Positions 22,269-36,315 of a DNA stretch of 64,000 nt are shown piece after piece. Position 1 is the stretch's first letter; each line of letters starts with the position of its first letter. The position numbers and the translations under genes are program-made. Source of the DNA: Beverwykella pulmonaria (lineage: Eukaryota > Ascomycota > Dothideomycetes > Pleosporales > Melanommataceae); assembly GCA_001599595.1 (NCBI GenBank), contig BCHH01000004.1, forward strand, positions 2,134,452 to 2,198,451, in the 5' to 3' direction. Under the pieces are notes generated by a model. It was not told the DNA's origin and ran no database searches. It worked only from the letters and a program-made list of their open reading frames with translations.

Positions 22269-25200
22269 CTGTTGCGGCGGTTGCTGATGACCCCCTTGGC
22301 CCATAGGGAAACTTGAGGGTGCCTCAAATCTTTGAAAAGAAGTCTCATTATACGCAGGCGTGGGAAGATCAGAGAACATCTGACGACGAGGGGACCGAAT
22401 GGCTTCATCTCCCAGAGGAGGGGTGCTGATGTGAATCTCGTGGATTGGCGAACTGGCTTCATCAAGTGGTGTACCGAATATGTCTGAAAAGTCGGTCAAA
22501 AACATTGAAATCAACGGAGCCGGAATGTTGAGCGTAGGAGCGAAGACGATGCCGACATTTCTGACCGTCATCTTGTTTACATGTGCGTTGTCGATGATCT
22601 CAATGAGGTATGATGAAATGGCCCGCAGAAGCTCGAAGTTGACCGTGGGCAACTTGTGCACAAGAACGTTGAAAGTCTGAATTTTCTTCGATCGCTCGTC
22701 CATATCTATGTTTGTGATTAGCAGATTTCGATAACATGGTCAATTAAACTTACCTAGAACTTTGAGAAAGTCGAGGTGGAGGTCTCGAGTGAGGATGGAG
22801 GCAGGAAGTTCGCGGAGGTACAGCTTCAGAAGAGAGGCTACGGCATGGACGTCGTAGTACTGTCCATCGAGAAGCTTGACATCACCTTCGGTGTTGAAGC
22901 GCTCACGAAGACCTTTGATGAGAATGTTAGAGCCACTCAGCCTGAATATGCCTTCTTCACTGGAGGCCTTCTTAGCCGTCAGATATTCTAAGCAGCGGTA
23001 CACAACGGCCGGAAGTGCAGACCTGACACCAGCGGGCTGAGAATATTCGACTGCCTCCTGCAAGGGAATTCCAAATACATTGCGTTGTTGGATAACGCGC
23101 TCCGGACCTGGTTGTTGAGGAGTCCCAAGTTGGATATCAGATGAAGCACGACCCCTGAACCCAAAGATACTACGTTTCCTGTCTTTGATGGTGGTGGGAG
23201 CAGCCAGTGACTTGTTGCCCCAGAACTCGGCATTTTGGATAGGCGCTCCGTTGGTCGGGGCAGAAATTGCGGGATAGGGGTCACCTTGGAACGATGAGTT
23301 CTTGGGAGAATGTGCGTACTCCTTCGCTTCTCGATGGGTAGGTCCGCGAATGGGTGCTTCTGCCGCAACAGTGTCATCATAGCTGAGCGATTGAAGTCGG
23401 TCCCGCTTCTCAGTAATATCCGGGCTATCTTTTCGCCTTGTCCGAGACGAGTCGTGGTTCTGTACCTTTGCAACTGGTAAGCTCCGTGCCGACTCGGAAG
23501 CTTGAGCCTCAACTGGGGACGGCTCCTCTTGCCAATCTACATGTTGAAGTAGGGCATCAACCCATGCATCTCGTTCTTCGTCGCTCTCTGCACACAGCAC
23601 ATGGCGTACTAAGCTTGACGAATCTTTGCGCTTTGGCTCTAAAATGAGGAACGCATGACGATACTGGTTATCTTCGGAATCATCACGACGCTGGGGTGAT
23701 TGATTCGACTGTTGCTGAGACTGTTTCCCGATTTGTGCATTCAAGAGCTTGATAGTGCCAAGGTGGGCACCACCAACAGATTCGTAGTATCTGAACTCGG
23801 GACCGTCGAGAATAAAAAATCGTGCTTTCCAGCCACCGAAGTTCTTACCGCGCTTGGTTAAATAGCCTTCCTTTCGTTGCCGTCCTCCTTTAGGCGTGGA
23901 TGAGGCTGGAGCGATAGATGGCTCAGGTGCCAAAGTATCGTTGTTTTGCGCTCCAATGACGTCGGTCGAGAAAAATTCGCAAACAACCAAGGCAGCCTTC
24001 TCGCTCATGGGTGTTTCGAGTATGGTATCAAAATAGAGATTGAGGGCGGCTCTCCTGGCGTCCATCTTGGCAGGGGCATGACCGCTAAAGAGGGCGCGAT
24101 CAGGCAGCTTGCCATGGAAATCACAAAGCGACTTTAACTGCGTATCGAGGGTTGGTAGCGCCACTATGGTCTTCTCCATACGCCACAGTTGTTTGCCATC
24201 CGAGCGCGCGGAGATAGCAAGGATGAAGACGGGATCTTCTTCTTGTGGCTTCGGTGCCAAGTAGCTTAACCGCGACGGTCGTAGTCGAGAAGAATATACC
24301 TTTACATCGATGGAGGGCAATGCATTAGGAGGGAGCAAGAGTCCCGGATACTGGTCTGATACAAGCCCTCGATATACGTGCTCCGGGTCCGACGGATCAT
24401 TCTGACCCAGAGAGCCAGACTCGGAGTCAGGGCTGGGTTGAGCATTGGGCGGCTTAAGGAGATCCGATGATGGAGTTTGGTGTTTTGCTTGGGCAGGCTC
24501 GCGACCACCTTGAGGTGACGTATATGATTGGGGCGTGTATGGTGGCGGAGGGCTCGGCTGTCGCGGCGGCCGCGGTGCTTGCTGGGGCACCCCGGACCTT
24601 GGGGACATAGGAGGAGAAGCTATGGACTGTTTCGGAAATCTTGGCAACGGCGACCCAATTGGTCTGTCTCCTGGCCGTGGGCTCATGGGTAGACCAGGAC
24701 TCATCAAAGGTGGAGATCCGACACTTCTCTGCGCCATCATAGAGCTGTCTGAGTTGGTTGGACTGAGAAGGGCATTCAGGGAGTTCGCAGGGGGGTGACG
24801 AGGCGAAAGGGGCAGGCCAGCTTGCAGCGGATTGAACTGGCGCGGGGAGAGAGACCCCGCTGCAGACACAACTTCATCAGTTCCAGAAGCCTCGCTAGTC
24901 CCCGCCTTTGATTTGTTTTTGCTCTCGCTCTTCTTCTTTTTCGACTTGCTCCGAGCCGACTCTTGCACGAGCAGACCTTCTCGGACACGGTCGTCTTCTT
25001 CTCGTGTCTTCCGCCGGCCTCTTTCGACAATAGGAATCTCGTCGACCTCCAGCGTGTCGTCATAATCGGAATCGTCATTGTCACCTGCGGCGATTTGATG
25101 GAGATGTGCACTTGTTTTCGCGGGTTTTGATAGATTTAACGGAGCGGGGGGTGCTTTCCGGAGTGGATGTAGAGGCTTCCCTGGAGGCGGTTCAAAGCCA

Positions 25201-26642
25201 TCTCCACCAAGTACTGGAGTAGCCTGTGTAAATGATAGCGCGGGCGCTTTTAGATGGGTTCCAGGAGAAGCGGGCGGCGTATTGGACTCCTGGGTTGGGA
25301 CCGTCTCAGCAGTCACGGGCTCGACCTGCGGTTCCACAGTGGGGGAGTTTTCGTTTACTATGCCATTGAGTCCCAGACCCTTGCCTACGACATTGAGCGG
25401 CTTCACGGAGTAGTCAGTTGGGGAATTGACCGAGGACGGAGGGTTTGACGCGGTAGGGGCTTCTGACGAATGCGATGGCGACTGCGCTAGTTCACCTTCC
25501 GGGAACATCTGGCCCACTGTATGCCCTTGTACTAGCGGAGATATTTTGTGCTCGACCGCCTTTGGTACTGAGAGCGGTTTGGCGGGTTCGTCTGGTTGCT
25601 CGCTCGGGGCTGGCGACTGGCTTTGGTCGCGTTCTGCAAGAGAGTCAAATGTGTCAGACCGTTGAGGTGCTCCGGGGACTGGCGGCACTTGGTTGGTATA
25701 ATCTTTTAATTTCTTCCGATAGCGGTCCTTATCCTTCAATGCCCGCTCCAGATCTTTATTCAGGCCAAGGATCATGGTCCGTTGTTTCTCAACCAGCCGC
25801 CAGAGTTGGGCATTGTGATTAGAGACTTTTTGTTCGTTTTTCCACAATTCGAGCATGGCAGCTTCTGGCGAGCCTGCGGCCGCTATAAGACCTGCCATAT
25901 CTGGAGGGCCCACGGGGGGAGTGCTGTCCTGGGAGGGCTTATACGCATGGCTTGGATTCTGTCTGTAGGTTTGTGAGGCATTGGATGACAGAGAAGACAC
26001 TGCTGAGTCTATCGAAGGGTTGCGCTGGGCCGTGGGTCGCGTCTCTGCTGGTCGGTTCGGCCGCGAAGGGGGAGGCATGGCCACGGGAGATGATGGAGGT
26101 GAAATGCCGGCCGATGATGGAACGGATGCAGAGACGTTCCGTAGCTGGGCATACGAGGACAGTTTGACAGGCTGATTGGCGCCTCTACTTGCTATGCTGA
26201 CCAGTCTGGGTGGGCTCGCCTGGGTGAGCGTGGCCGCGTTTAATGGGTGATGTTCCTCCTCGGCTAGCAGAGCATCAAGCTTCTCGCGCGGGGAGCGTGG
26301 TTCGATGAAGGAGGTAGGTAGAGAGAGAGGAGAGAGAGGCGGCGAGCGCGGCGAGCGGGGACGCTGGCTGCTGGCAGGTGCGAAAGGTGCGCTCGACTGG
26401 AGGGGACTGGGGTTCGGTTTTCGGGGACCTCGACTGAACTGCTGGTCCACTGGGGACAAGGGCGGTGCAGCGTTCGGGCGCGTCGTCTCGCGCAGCGTCC
26501 GAAGGCTGTCTGCGATGGACGGCGAGGGAAGCAGAGGGCGGAACGGCGACGAGGGCGTGAGGGTGGGCGTGGAGGAGGTGGTGGAGGAGATGCTGCTGCC
26601 GCTGCCGCCCTCTGAGGATGCTGGCCCGTCGTGCTGAAGCAT
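21867..26642 (-). CDS. PX-PH-RhoGAP protein, Bem3 type
   Basis: GTPase-activating protein expected to switch off Cdc42/Rho at sites of polarised growth. Exons are 26642..22754 and 22705..21867 (1575 residues); the join inside the GAP domain reads LDFLKVL/DMDERSKK. Order: long disordered Pro/Ser-rich N-terminus; a coiled stretch near 300 (NEQKVSNHNAQLWRLVEKQ); PX domain about 780-880; PH domain about 910-1035 (KEGYLTKRGKNFGGWKARFF); RhoGAP about 1186-1375, with arginine-finger region EEGIFRLSGSN and NVGIVFAPTLNIP. The C-terminus carries a 22-Gln run and Asp-Pro repeats (RMDPRLDPRMDP). The reading frame is open 63 nt further upstream but only from a TTG, so the ATG at 26642 (MLQHDGPASS) is chosen. 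The domain order matches yeast Bem3. Confidence 0.92.
22209..22274 (-). repeat. CAG/CAA polyglutamine tract in the Bem3-type gene
   Basis: Twenty-two consecutive Gln codons (CAA and CAG mixed), flanked by Pro-Pro and His-Pro. It lies in the disordered C-terminal tail after the GAP domain. The mixed codons suggest a moderately old repeat. Confidence 0.95.
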
Positions 26643-29600
26643 GACTTGGGTTGTAAGTAATGCTGGCCCAAACCAGCTAGCACGGCGGACAAGGATGGGC
26701 TCCAAATTGGGATGTTCTGTAACTGCGGGTGGGGATTAGGCGTGTTTCGTAACAATTCCCGGGCCTGGGTGAATTGAATGTGCAGCACAGCTGGAGCTTA
26801 GCAGCGCGCGCGAGGTCTCGGGCAGAGGAGATGCGGTTTGCAGTTTTGTGGTTTGCACGCAGACAGACCGGGCGACTCAAGGGACAGCAGGACAGCAAAA
26901 GTGCCAGGAGCGCAATCAGGTGGTGTGCGAGGGCGCGGCAGATTACTCGTCCGCCCCACGCGCCCAGCGAGAGCAAGGTTGAGGCGAAGATGGGCCGTAA
27001 ATTAGACGGCAGCACCATTGCCTTTGCCTTTGCCTTTGCCCATGCCCATTCCAGCCATTCCAGTGCAAGCCGACTGTTGCCCTGCCTTTCGTTCCTGCGT
27101 CGAGCGAACGAGCCGAGAGCAGGCGCCGCGCTTTGTCCTTGTGCGCTGGATTTTCGAGGAGAGACGGCGGCTTGCTCACCAAGCTGAAACCTAGACGCTG
27201 GCGAGCCTTCTGAGCGTCCCAATTGGGCCTGCGGTAGTGATGGGCTGTCAAGCCATCACTTGGATGTCCACCGCACAACTCATGCATACGAGGAACTGCG
27301 TGGTCGCCTGCTGCTGGCGCACACGCCAGCACAGACTTTGGGAGCAGACATGTGTCGTCGAGGCGGGCTGCCCGAGGTTTCTCGCTCCCACCATCGCGAC
27401 TAATTGCTGCTGGTGGAGATGTAGCGCCCCCCAAGTGGTGGGTAGAAGAAGCCCGCTCCACTAGCCTATTGGCTGGCGCGGTCCATCGCTCAGATGTCGC
27501 TCCAGTGTTGACGGCTGCGAACTCACTGCGAAGCTTTTCTGCAGCCCCGAGATGAAAAGGCCCTGCCGGGATCACCACCAGGACCAATTGGCCACACCCA
27601 GCACGCCGAACAGAACAGGCCGCTTGTGTATCGTAAAGAATCGATGCTGCAGCCGGAACAGGGGAACCGTGCGTGCGCGCCACAAATGCCACGACATTGT
27701 CACATTGGACGTTCCGAATTTTGGGCGTGCAACCACACAGAAGACGTTGCTGATACAGACGGCTGATTTGACATCGCATTTCAGAAACAACTCTGGTGTC
27801 TGGGGCCCAAAAAATCGTACCATTTCCCCCCCGCTGCGGCCTGCCTGGAGTTGTCGACTAAATAGCCTTCTGGATTGCTGCAGTTGCTGGAGTCGCTGCT
27901 CTTGAAACCCTCTCCTTCTCATGCGCACGCAGATAACCGCCCACGGCTGCTCGCTTGAGCACAGCGGTTGACGAGCCCCTCACGCACTGCAGAGTGTAGC
28001 TGCTGCATGACCCGATCCGTTCTCCATATCTGTCCGTCTGTTCACTGCTGCAGCGACGCGTCAGGGGGAGATTGTAAAGGAACATGGCTCAGCAGAACGA
28101 TCCCCTTCTTCTTGTCCAGCGTCCTGTCCCACGATGGAAACAGCTGTGTGGAGATGAAGTGCGACCACCACAACGACCGAACAAAGAAGCAACTACAACA
28201 TCTTCCTTTACTTGCTCCAGTCAATCGCAAATGCACGAAGAAAGATGCAAGGCAAGATAAGGCCTCTCGCTCCTTGTCGCATACCTACTCCTAAGTAATC
28301 CCATGTCCCTTTGCAAAGGGAACTTGCAGCATGCAGCATCCAAACCAAGATTCCGACCACCTGCCGCGTTCCCGTGCCCCATTGGCTTCAGGCCAATTCA
28401 CCCGGCGGGCAAGTTGAGTGCCGACCTAGCCTAGGTATCACATGGAGAGTAAATTGCGTAAGCTACCACTACCTTGACTCAACATCAATACCTGGGGAAG
28501 AAGGTTCCTCGAACCGCTTGAAACTTTTCCAAGCCTCCTCTCTCCAATATAGACGCCGGGTATACTAAGCTCCATAAGACCTAGCATGACCATTGTCCAT
28601 GGTTCCCTTCATCTCTCTCAAACACCTCTTATCATTTCTCAAATCTTCACCTTCTCTTTCCAACTTTAATTTTCTTTGCCGAGTGGAATGTCTCTGATCG
28701 GAGATGCGAAAATGCAGGTACATAGTGCTCCTAAACTCCACCTACCGGATGCAGCCGAGTATCGACCACCCTGCGGCTCCAACGTTGCATTTCCATTTTC
28801 TAAAATCCTAAGTGGATTCCGCGAATCGGAAATAGAGAATCCTTCCGATCCCACAGTGCGGAGTACTGATACGAAGATTCTGATTCATTGCAACCCTTTT
28901 GCTTTTGCATTTCTATTCTGCGAGGCTGATGTGGAGATGGAGTCAGGAGGTGTCGATAACGCCTCGCAGCAGCAAATATGGGATTATTGCGGCGCGGGTT
29001 GTTTCGTACGACCGTTGGCCGTTGTAAAAACGGAGACGATGATCATCGTTGCAATGACGGATTGCTTTTCTCTAGGATTTGTTTGTTTGGAGCTTGGACT
29101 TGGACCTGGACCTGGATTGCTTGTTGCTCCTACGATGAGATGCTCTGACGTCGACTGGAATAACCATAGTCTATGAAACACCAGTGATGCTTGGTAAGGC
29201 TGAGAGAAGGGATTCCTTGGTGGAGAAGGAAGGATCAAGATTATAAACACTTGCTCACGTCATACATTTTCTCCAACTCCTGTTCTGCCTTCCGCTCACA
29301 ACTCTCCCAGGCACTTCCCCAGAACCCAATCCATCATTACCCCTCTCAACAGTTCAACCACTTCAGACGTCCTCTACACCGAGCTCACACCGTCGCACAT
29401 TCGTAGCTCTGACAGCGTACGGTGCATCTACCACCCTGTGTCTCGGATGGCCATGCGTGCTGTGTTCCCAATTGCGCATCACACGACAGCGTTCCTGGCG
29501 GTTGTGTCAGCACTCTGATCTTCGTAAGATGTTCTGGTTTCGTATGAATTGCTATATTAGGGTCTTACATAGTTGCTATTGGCTATGTTCCGCTGGTAGG

Positions 29601-30131
29601 ATGGAGATAAGACGGGTGAGCGCCACGGGGTTGTAAATGGCACATGGCTTGTAGGGCGAGGCGAGTTTGTGTGGGGGCGTAGAGGGGAGAGTGGTGGAAG
29701 ATTTTGGCGATGTAGATATTCTTGTGTTTTCTCTGCAGGGCTCGTGTTGTACTATGTATCTCGTATTGAAGACCTGACGGGCACATGCGTGCATACTGCA
29801 GTCGAGACTCACCAGTGTCCGGATTTAGGTGGAAAAGATATCTTGGAAATATTGGAAAACCTGGGCTTGATGGATTGGGAGAAAACGTGGGCCCGAATAT
29901 ATTTGAATGTCCTTACTATACCTTTAGGGGACGGCAGGCGACGAAGAAGTAGCAACATTTAGTCTACTGAGTCTACCTTGACGTTGGTACAAAAAGATGA
30001 AAAACTGGATTCACATCGGTATTCACCAGAGGGCACGGCACTATGAGTAGGGAAAAGCGTAACCTCTCAAATGGTTCTTTCATTGACGCCGGTCCATGCT
30101 TGCTGTACAATATGCTTACATATATCTCTTT
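26643..30131. other. long intergenic region, no supported gene
   Basis: About 3.5 kb between the start of the Bem3-type gene and the stop of uS13m. It likely includes the long promoter and leader of the Bem3-type gene (26643 to ~27800). Overlapping frames on both strands here and a 166-codon plus-strand frame at 28676..29176 have no family motif. A TTTGCC hexamer run lies at 27018-27040 and a Gly/Leu/Pro-coding hexamer run near 29093-29117. Confidence 0.35.
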
Positions 30132-30525
30132 CTACATCTGCACCCGGCCTGTGCCTCCACGTTCGATCCTGTTCAATCTTCTCGCCGTCGATATCTGGCA
30201 TTATTAGCATCCAACAGCGACGCACCCAAATTGGCCGCAACTCACCTGCGTTCTTGTCCTCTGGCCGCGCACCGGCAGTCCCATAGCATGCCGCCTACCC
30301 CTATATGTCCCCATATCTTTCAACCGTCTTATATTCTCCTGCACCTCTCTCCGCAGGTCATTCTCAATCTTCATGGTCGTGAGCTCCGCCGTGAGCTCCA
30401 AAACAGTGCTGTTCTTGAGAGTGCCGACTTTGGCCCAGGGATGGATGTGGAATCGCGCCATCACACGCTGCGATACTTTGGGGCCGATGCCGTAGAAAGT
30501 TTCGAGGGAGCGCTAGAGATGGTCA

Positions 30526-30575
<50 letters not shown>

Positions 30576-30690
30576 GTTGGGAGAGAGCTGAAAGCACCTT
30601 CACGAGCGATTGCTCAGGGAAGTTGAACCCAAAGATGAAGACCTGGCCCTATTAGCGCGCTTCATGGCAAGTCAATTGCACGCCTACCAT
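30132..30690 (-). CDS. SWS2: mitochondrial small-subunit ribosomal protein uS13m (Sws2 type)
   Basis: Component of the mitochondrial 37S subunit; S13 contacts the head of the small subunit and the intersubunit bridge. Exons are 30690..30688 (the ATG alone), 30642..30598, 30512..30246 and 30194..30132, total 125 residues with every phase consistent. Motifs: [35 protein letters not shown] (helix-two-turn-helix), [16 protein letters not shown] and the signature [20 protein letters not shown], then a basic tail [13 protein letters not shown]. The first intron separates the start codon from the rest; the second contains a 46-nt poly-C on the coding strand just before the acceptor. Transcription is divergent from the cyclophilin gene. 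Confidence 0.93.
30528..30573. repeat. 46-nt poly-G homopolymer (poly-C in the uS13m intron)
   Basis: An uninterrupted run of 46 G on the plus strand. On the coding strand of uS13m it is poly-C inside the 85-nt intron 2, about 15 nt upstream of the tctctag acceptor. The recorded length may be affected by sequencing. Confidence 0.98.
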
Positions 30691-30916
30691 CTTGCTATCT
30701 CGCCGCGCCTAAGCACAATTGATTTTGGTGGTGGTGAGGATCTGTAACTCGCCTGCAGTGCCGCGGGTCGCGAAGCGGGAAAAGCGTGACACCGGAAACG
30801 CCAAGCCATAAGCCAATACGTTTCAGAAGGGGCCACCGAGACGTTCCCGCCTCTGCTGTGCCAGTGCCATATAATCCACAACCCCCAATTGATCCCCACC
30901 GACATATCCATACACC
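30691..30916. promoter_or_regulatory. bidirectional promoter uS13m / cyclophilin
   Basis: Only 226 bp separate the divergent start codons. A CCAAT-like box (gccaatacg, near 30810) and a catataatcc element close to the cyclophilin start are visible. Assignment as a shared promoter is inferred from spacing. Confidence 0.6.
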
Positions 30917-31756
30917 ATGGCTTCTCTTCAGAGACTTGTCATTTCGGTCTTGTTGATCCTTACGGTCACCTTCGTCTTCTTCTCGCAAGTCGCCGAAGCG
31001 ACCAAGGGCCCTAAGATCACTCACAAGGTAATGCGCACTCTGAGCTGGAAGCTGTCTACATGAAGCTAACAACGCTGTACGATTAGGTCTACTTTGATAT
31101 CACTCACGGCGATAAAGAACTTGGACGCATTGTGATCGGCCTCTACGGCAAGACCGTGCCCAAGGTACGTTATCCGCCTTCACCATGGCACATGGACGTG
31201 AACTAATTGCTCTTGTAGACTGCTGAGAATTTCCGGTACCCTACATGCTCCGAATTCGCTGTACAATAGCTCACCATACCCAGTGCTTTGGCCACCGGCG
31301 AGAAGGGCTTCGGATATGAGGGCTCTACCTTCCACCGTGTCATCAAGCAGTTCATGATCCAGGGTGGTGACTTCACCAACGGAGACGGAACTGGCGGCAA
31401 GTCCATCTATGGCCAGAAGTTCGCCGACGAGAACTTCAAGCTCAAGCACAGCAAGAAGGGCATTCTCAGTAAGGCCCCCCACCTCCGAAAGGGAAGCAAC
31501 GTGGAGTCTGACGCCCGCAGGCATGGCCAACAGCGGTAAGGACACGAACGGAAGCCAGTTCTTCATCACCACCGTCGTCACCAGCTGGCTCGACGGCCGC
31601 CACGTCGTCTTCGGCGAGGTCCTCGAGGGCTACGAGGTGGTCGAAAAGATCGAGAACGCACCCAAGGGCGCTGGCGACAAGCCGGCCGAGACAATCAAGA
31701 TCGCTAAGAGCGGCGAGCTCGAGGTGCCAGAAGAAGGTATCCACGTGGAACTCTAA
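30917..31756 (+). CDS. ER-lumen cyclophilin (peptidyl-prolyl isomerase B type)
   Basis: Prolyl isomerase assisting folding in the secretory pathway. Exons are 30917..31027, 31087..31164, 31219..31235, 31284..31468, 31521..31756 (208 residues). A signal peptide (residues 1-28, hydrophobic [15 protein letters not shown]) precedes the cyclophilin fold: [44 protein letters not shown] (catalytic Arg in FHR), GSQFFITTV and [14 protein letters not shown]. The protein ends in HVEL, an HDEL-type ER-retrieval signal. A second outcome is possible: a gt donor at 31737 inside the last codons and an acceptor before 31816 keep frame into a 3' exon encoding a transmembrane tail (separate entry). Exon 3 is only 17 nt. 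Divergent from uS13m. Confidence 0.95.
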
Positions 31757-31815
31757 GCCAAGTGCTGTGGCCGCAACCCTGCTGTAGAGGCGCTGATACG
31801 TTTCCTTTTTGATAG

Positions 31816-32084
31816 TTTACGGCGCTGCAGAGCCTGCGATAGAGGGTGATAATCTCGATGTTACTTCCTCTCATTCCGCTCTTCCCTCGTCATCTGGCGC
31901 CGCAGACCCGGCTGGCGAGAAGGCGAACATTGCGATCTCTTCACAAGACACAGAGGGTTTGTCGTGGAGCATGAAGGTTTTTCTTCTGGGGGCCATCATC
32001 ACGGTGTGCGTTCTATTTATCCATTCTAGGAGAGGTACTGGCAGCGCGGCGGCAGACCGATTCAAAGAAAAAAGCATGGCGTAG
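31816..32084 (+). CDS. alternative last exon of the cyclophilin gene: membrane-anchor tail
   Basis: If the intron 31737..31815 (gtatcc ... gatag) is removed, the cyclophilin reading continues in phase 1 into this exon: 89 further residues, giving a 291-residue protein without the HVEL ending. The exon encodes an acidic Ser-rich linker, then MKVFLLGAIITVCVLFIH as a single transmembrane segment, followed by a short basic tail (SRRG ... KEKSMA). The frame is open for the whole exon and is not explained by any other gene. Splicing to this exon is an inference from sequence. Confidence 0.65.
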
Positions 32085-35030
<2,946 letters not shown>

Positions 35031-36315
35031 ACGCCCAAAGTCTGCGACACAGCGATACCCAGGGACCTAATTCTTTTCTCATATGCGATACACTGGGATG
35101 TCGTCTTGCACCAATCTCTTTACCCTGTTCACCACTACCGCAACAGGGTGGATATATTCGGTGGCCTCAGTCTTGTTTCCCTGTTTGCTATGGCCGACAA
35201 TTTTTCACACATTCACCAAATTTCATTATTCCTAGTTTTCTGCGATTCATTTCCGGTTACTGCGGAACGACACGGAAGTCCGGAACTTGCTCTCATACCC
35301 CGATCAGCATATAGACAGCGACTGTTTCTTTGCGGACCTGCCTCTTTTTCGAGCTCCACTGCATACCCAGGATATCCGGCGCATCATCGTCGAACTCATG
35401 TCGAGCTCGATATCATAGAAGGCAGAGGCAACCAGCCTTTTTTTCGGGAAAGGAATGCATTACGACCATTTTATGCCTCCGCTCTTCCTGCTCAGCATGC
35501 TGCTTGGGGGAGTCCTCAAATAGATCTCGTTTCACGGCTTGCGATGCCGACGACCTGTTTTCCATTTTTCTTTTTCTTACGTCTCATAAAAAGCGATTCC
35601 TTTTCCCTTGCCATACCCCCCTCGGCGAGCTCGTCTTTGTACGTCGTCTTTCTCAAAGCGGAGAGAGTCACTGGTGTGGATCTTTTTGGACGACGGAAAG
35701 AAAAGCTCGCTGGTTTCATCGCACATAGATGGCGTTCATGAGGGTTGCCCTTTTCTAATAGACCCTGTCTGAGGGTTGGCGAAGGAGATACCCCGATTTC
35801 GGTAGGCGATGATGCGAAAGGCTGCTCACGACGGAGAGAGGCTTTGGGCTTGCATCTACATGCCGTGATGCTCTCATGACTTGGGCGAAGGAATCACATA
35901 AAAGCACTGTTCGAACTGGACGGTGTAGCTATATAGACTAGTTTGCGGAGAGTAATCTGCTGGCTATCTCATGGAATTTTAGGAGTTTCTACAATCAGCT
36001 GAATGCGAATGCGTGTGAAGTGTGGTGCCATTACTTGGATTTAGTCTAGATCGAATCTAGCCCCTTGCGCACGTGCCTGGCTACGCGGCGTATGGCCCAA
36101 TGTTGTTCCGGGGCATGGCGATGATCCATGACAGCTTCCCTCGCATGCGCTTGCGCCTGCCGTTGCTTATCGAAAGCGATTCTTTGCCAAAAGCGTGCTG
36201 TGCATTTCGCCTGTGCTGCATCAATGTCTTTGCGCCCTTAAGCCCCCATTCGCCCACACCTGCATTCCTTCCTGCTGAAACCTTGCACGGCGCTGCGACC
36301 AAGCACAAGCTCAAC
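35031..36315. other. 3' UTR of DED1 and promoter of the Ies1 gene
   Basis: Nothing coding is supported. T-rich 3' UTR-like sequence follows DED1; overlapping frames around 35100-35740 have no motif. The frame upstream of the Ies1 ATG (from 36073) is open but lacks similarity. Confidence 0.45.

Noticed and set aside
26643..26705. Extension of the Bem3-type protein to 26705
   Set aside because: The frame opens with TTG, not ATG; the first ATG is at 26642.
28676..29176. 166-codon plus-strand frame with a Leu-Gly-Pro repeat
   Set aside because: The repeat is a DNA hexamer effect and the rest shows no conserved motif; possible but unsupported.
30513..30597. Poly-G tract as a coding glycine run
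   Set aside because: The plus-strand frame through it is an artefact; the tract lies within an intron of the minus-strand uS13m gene.
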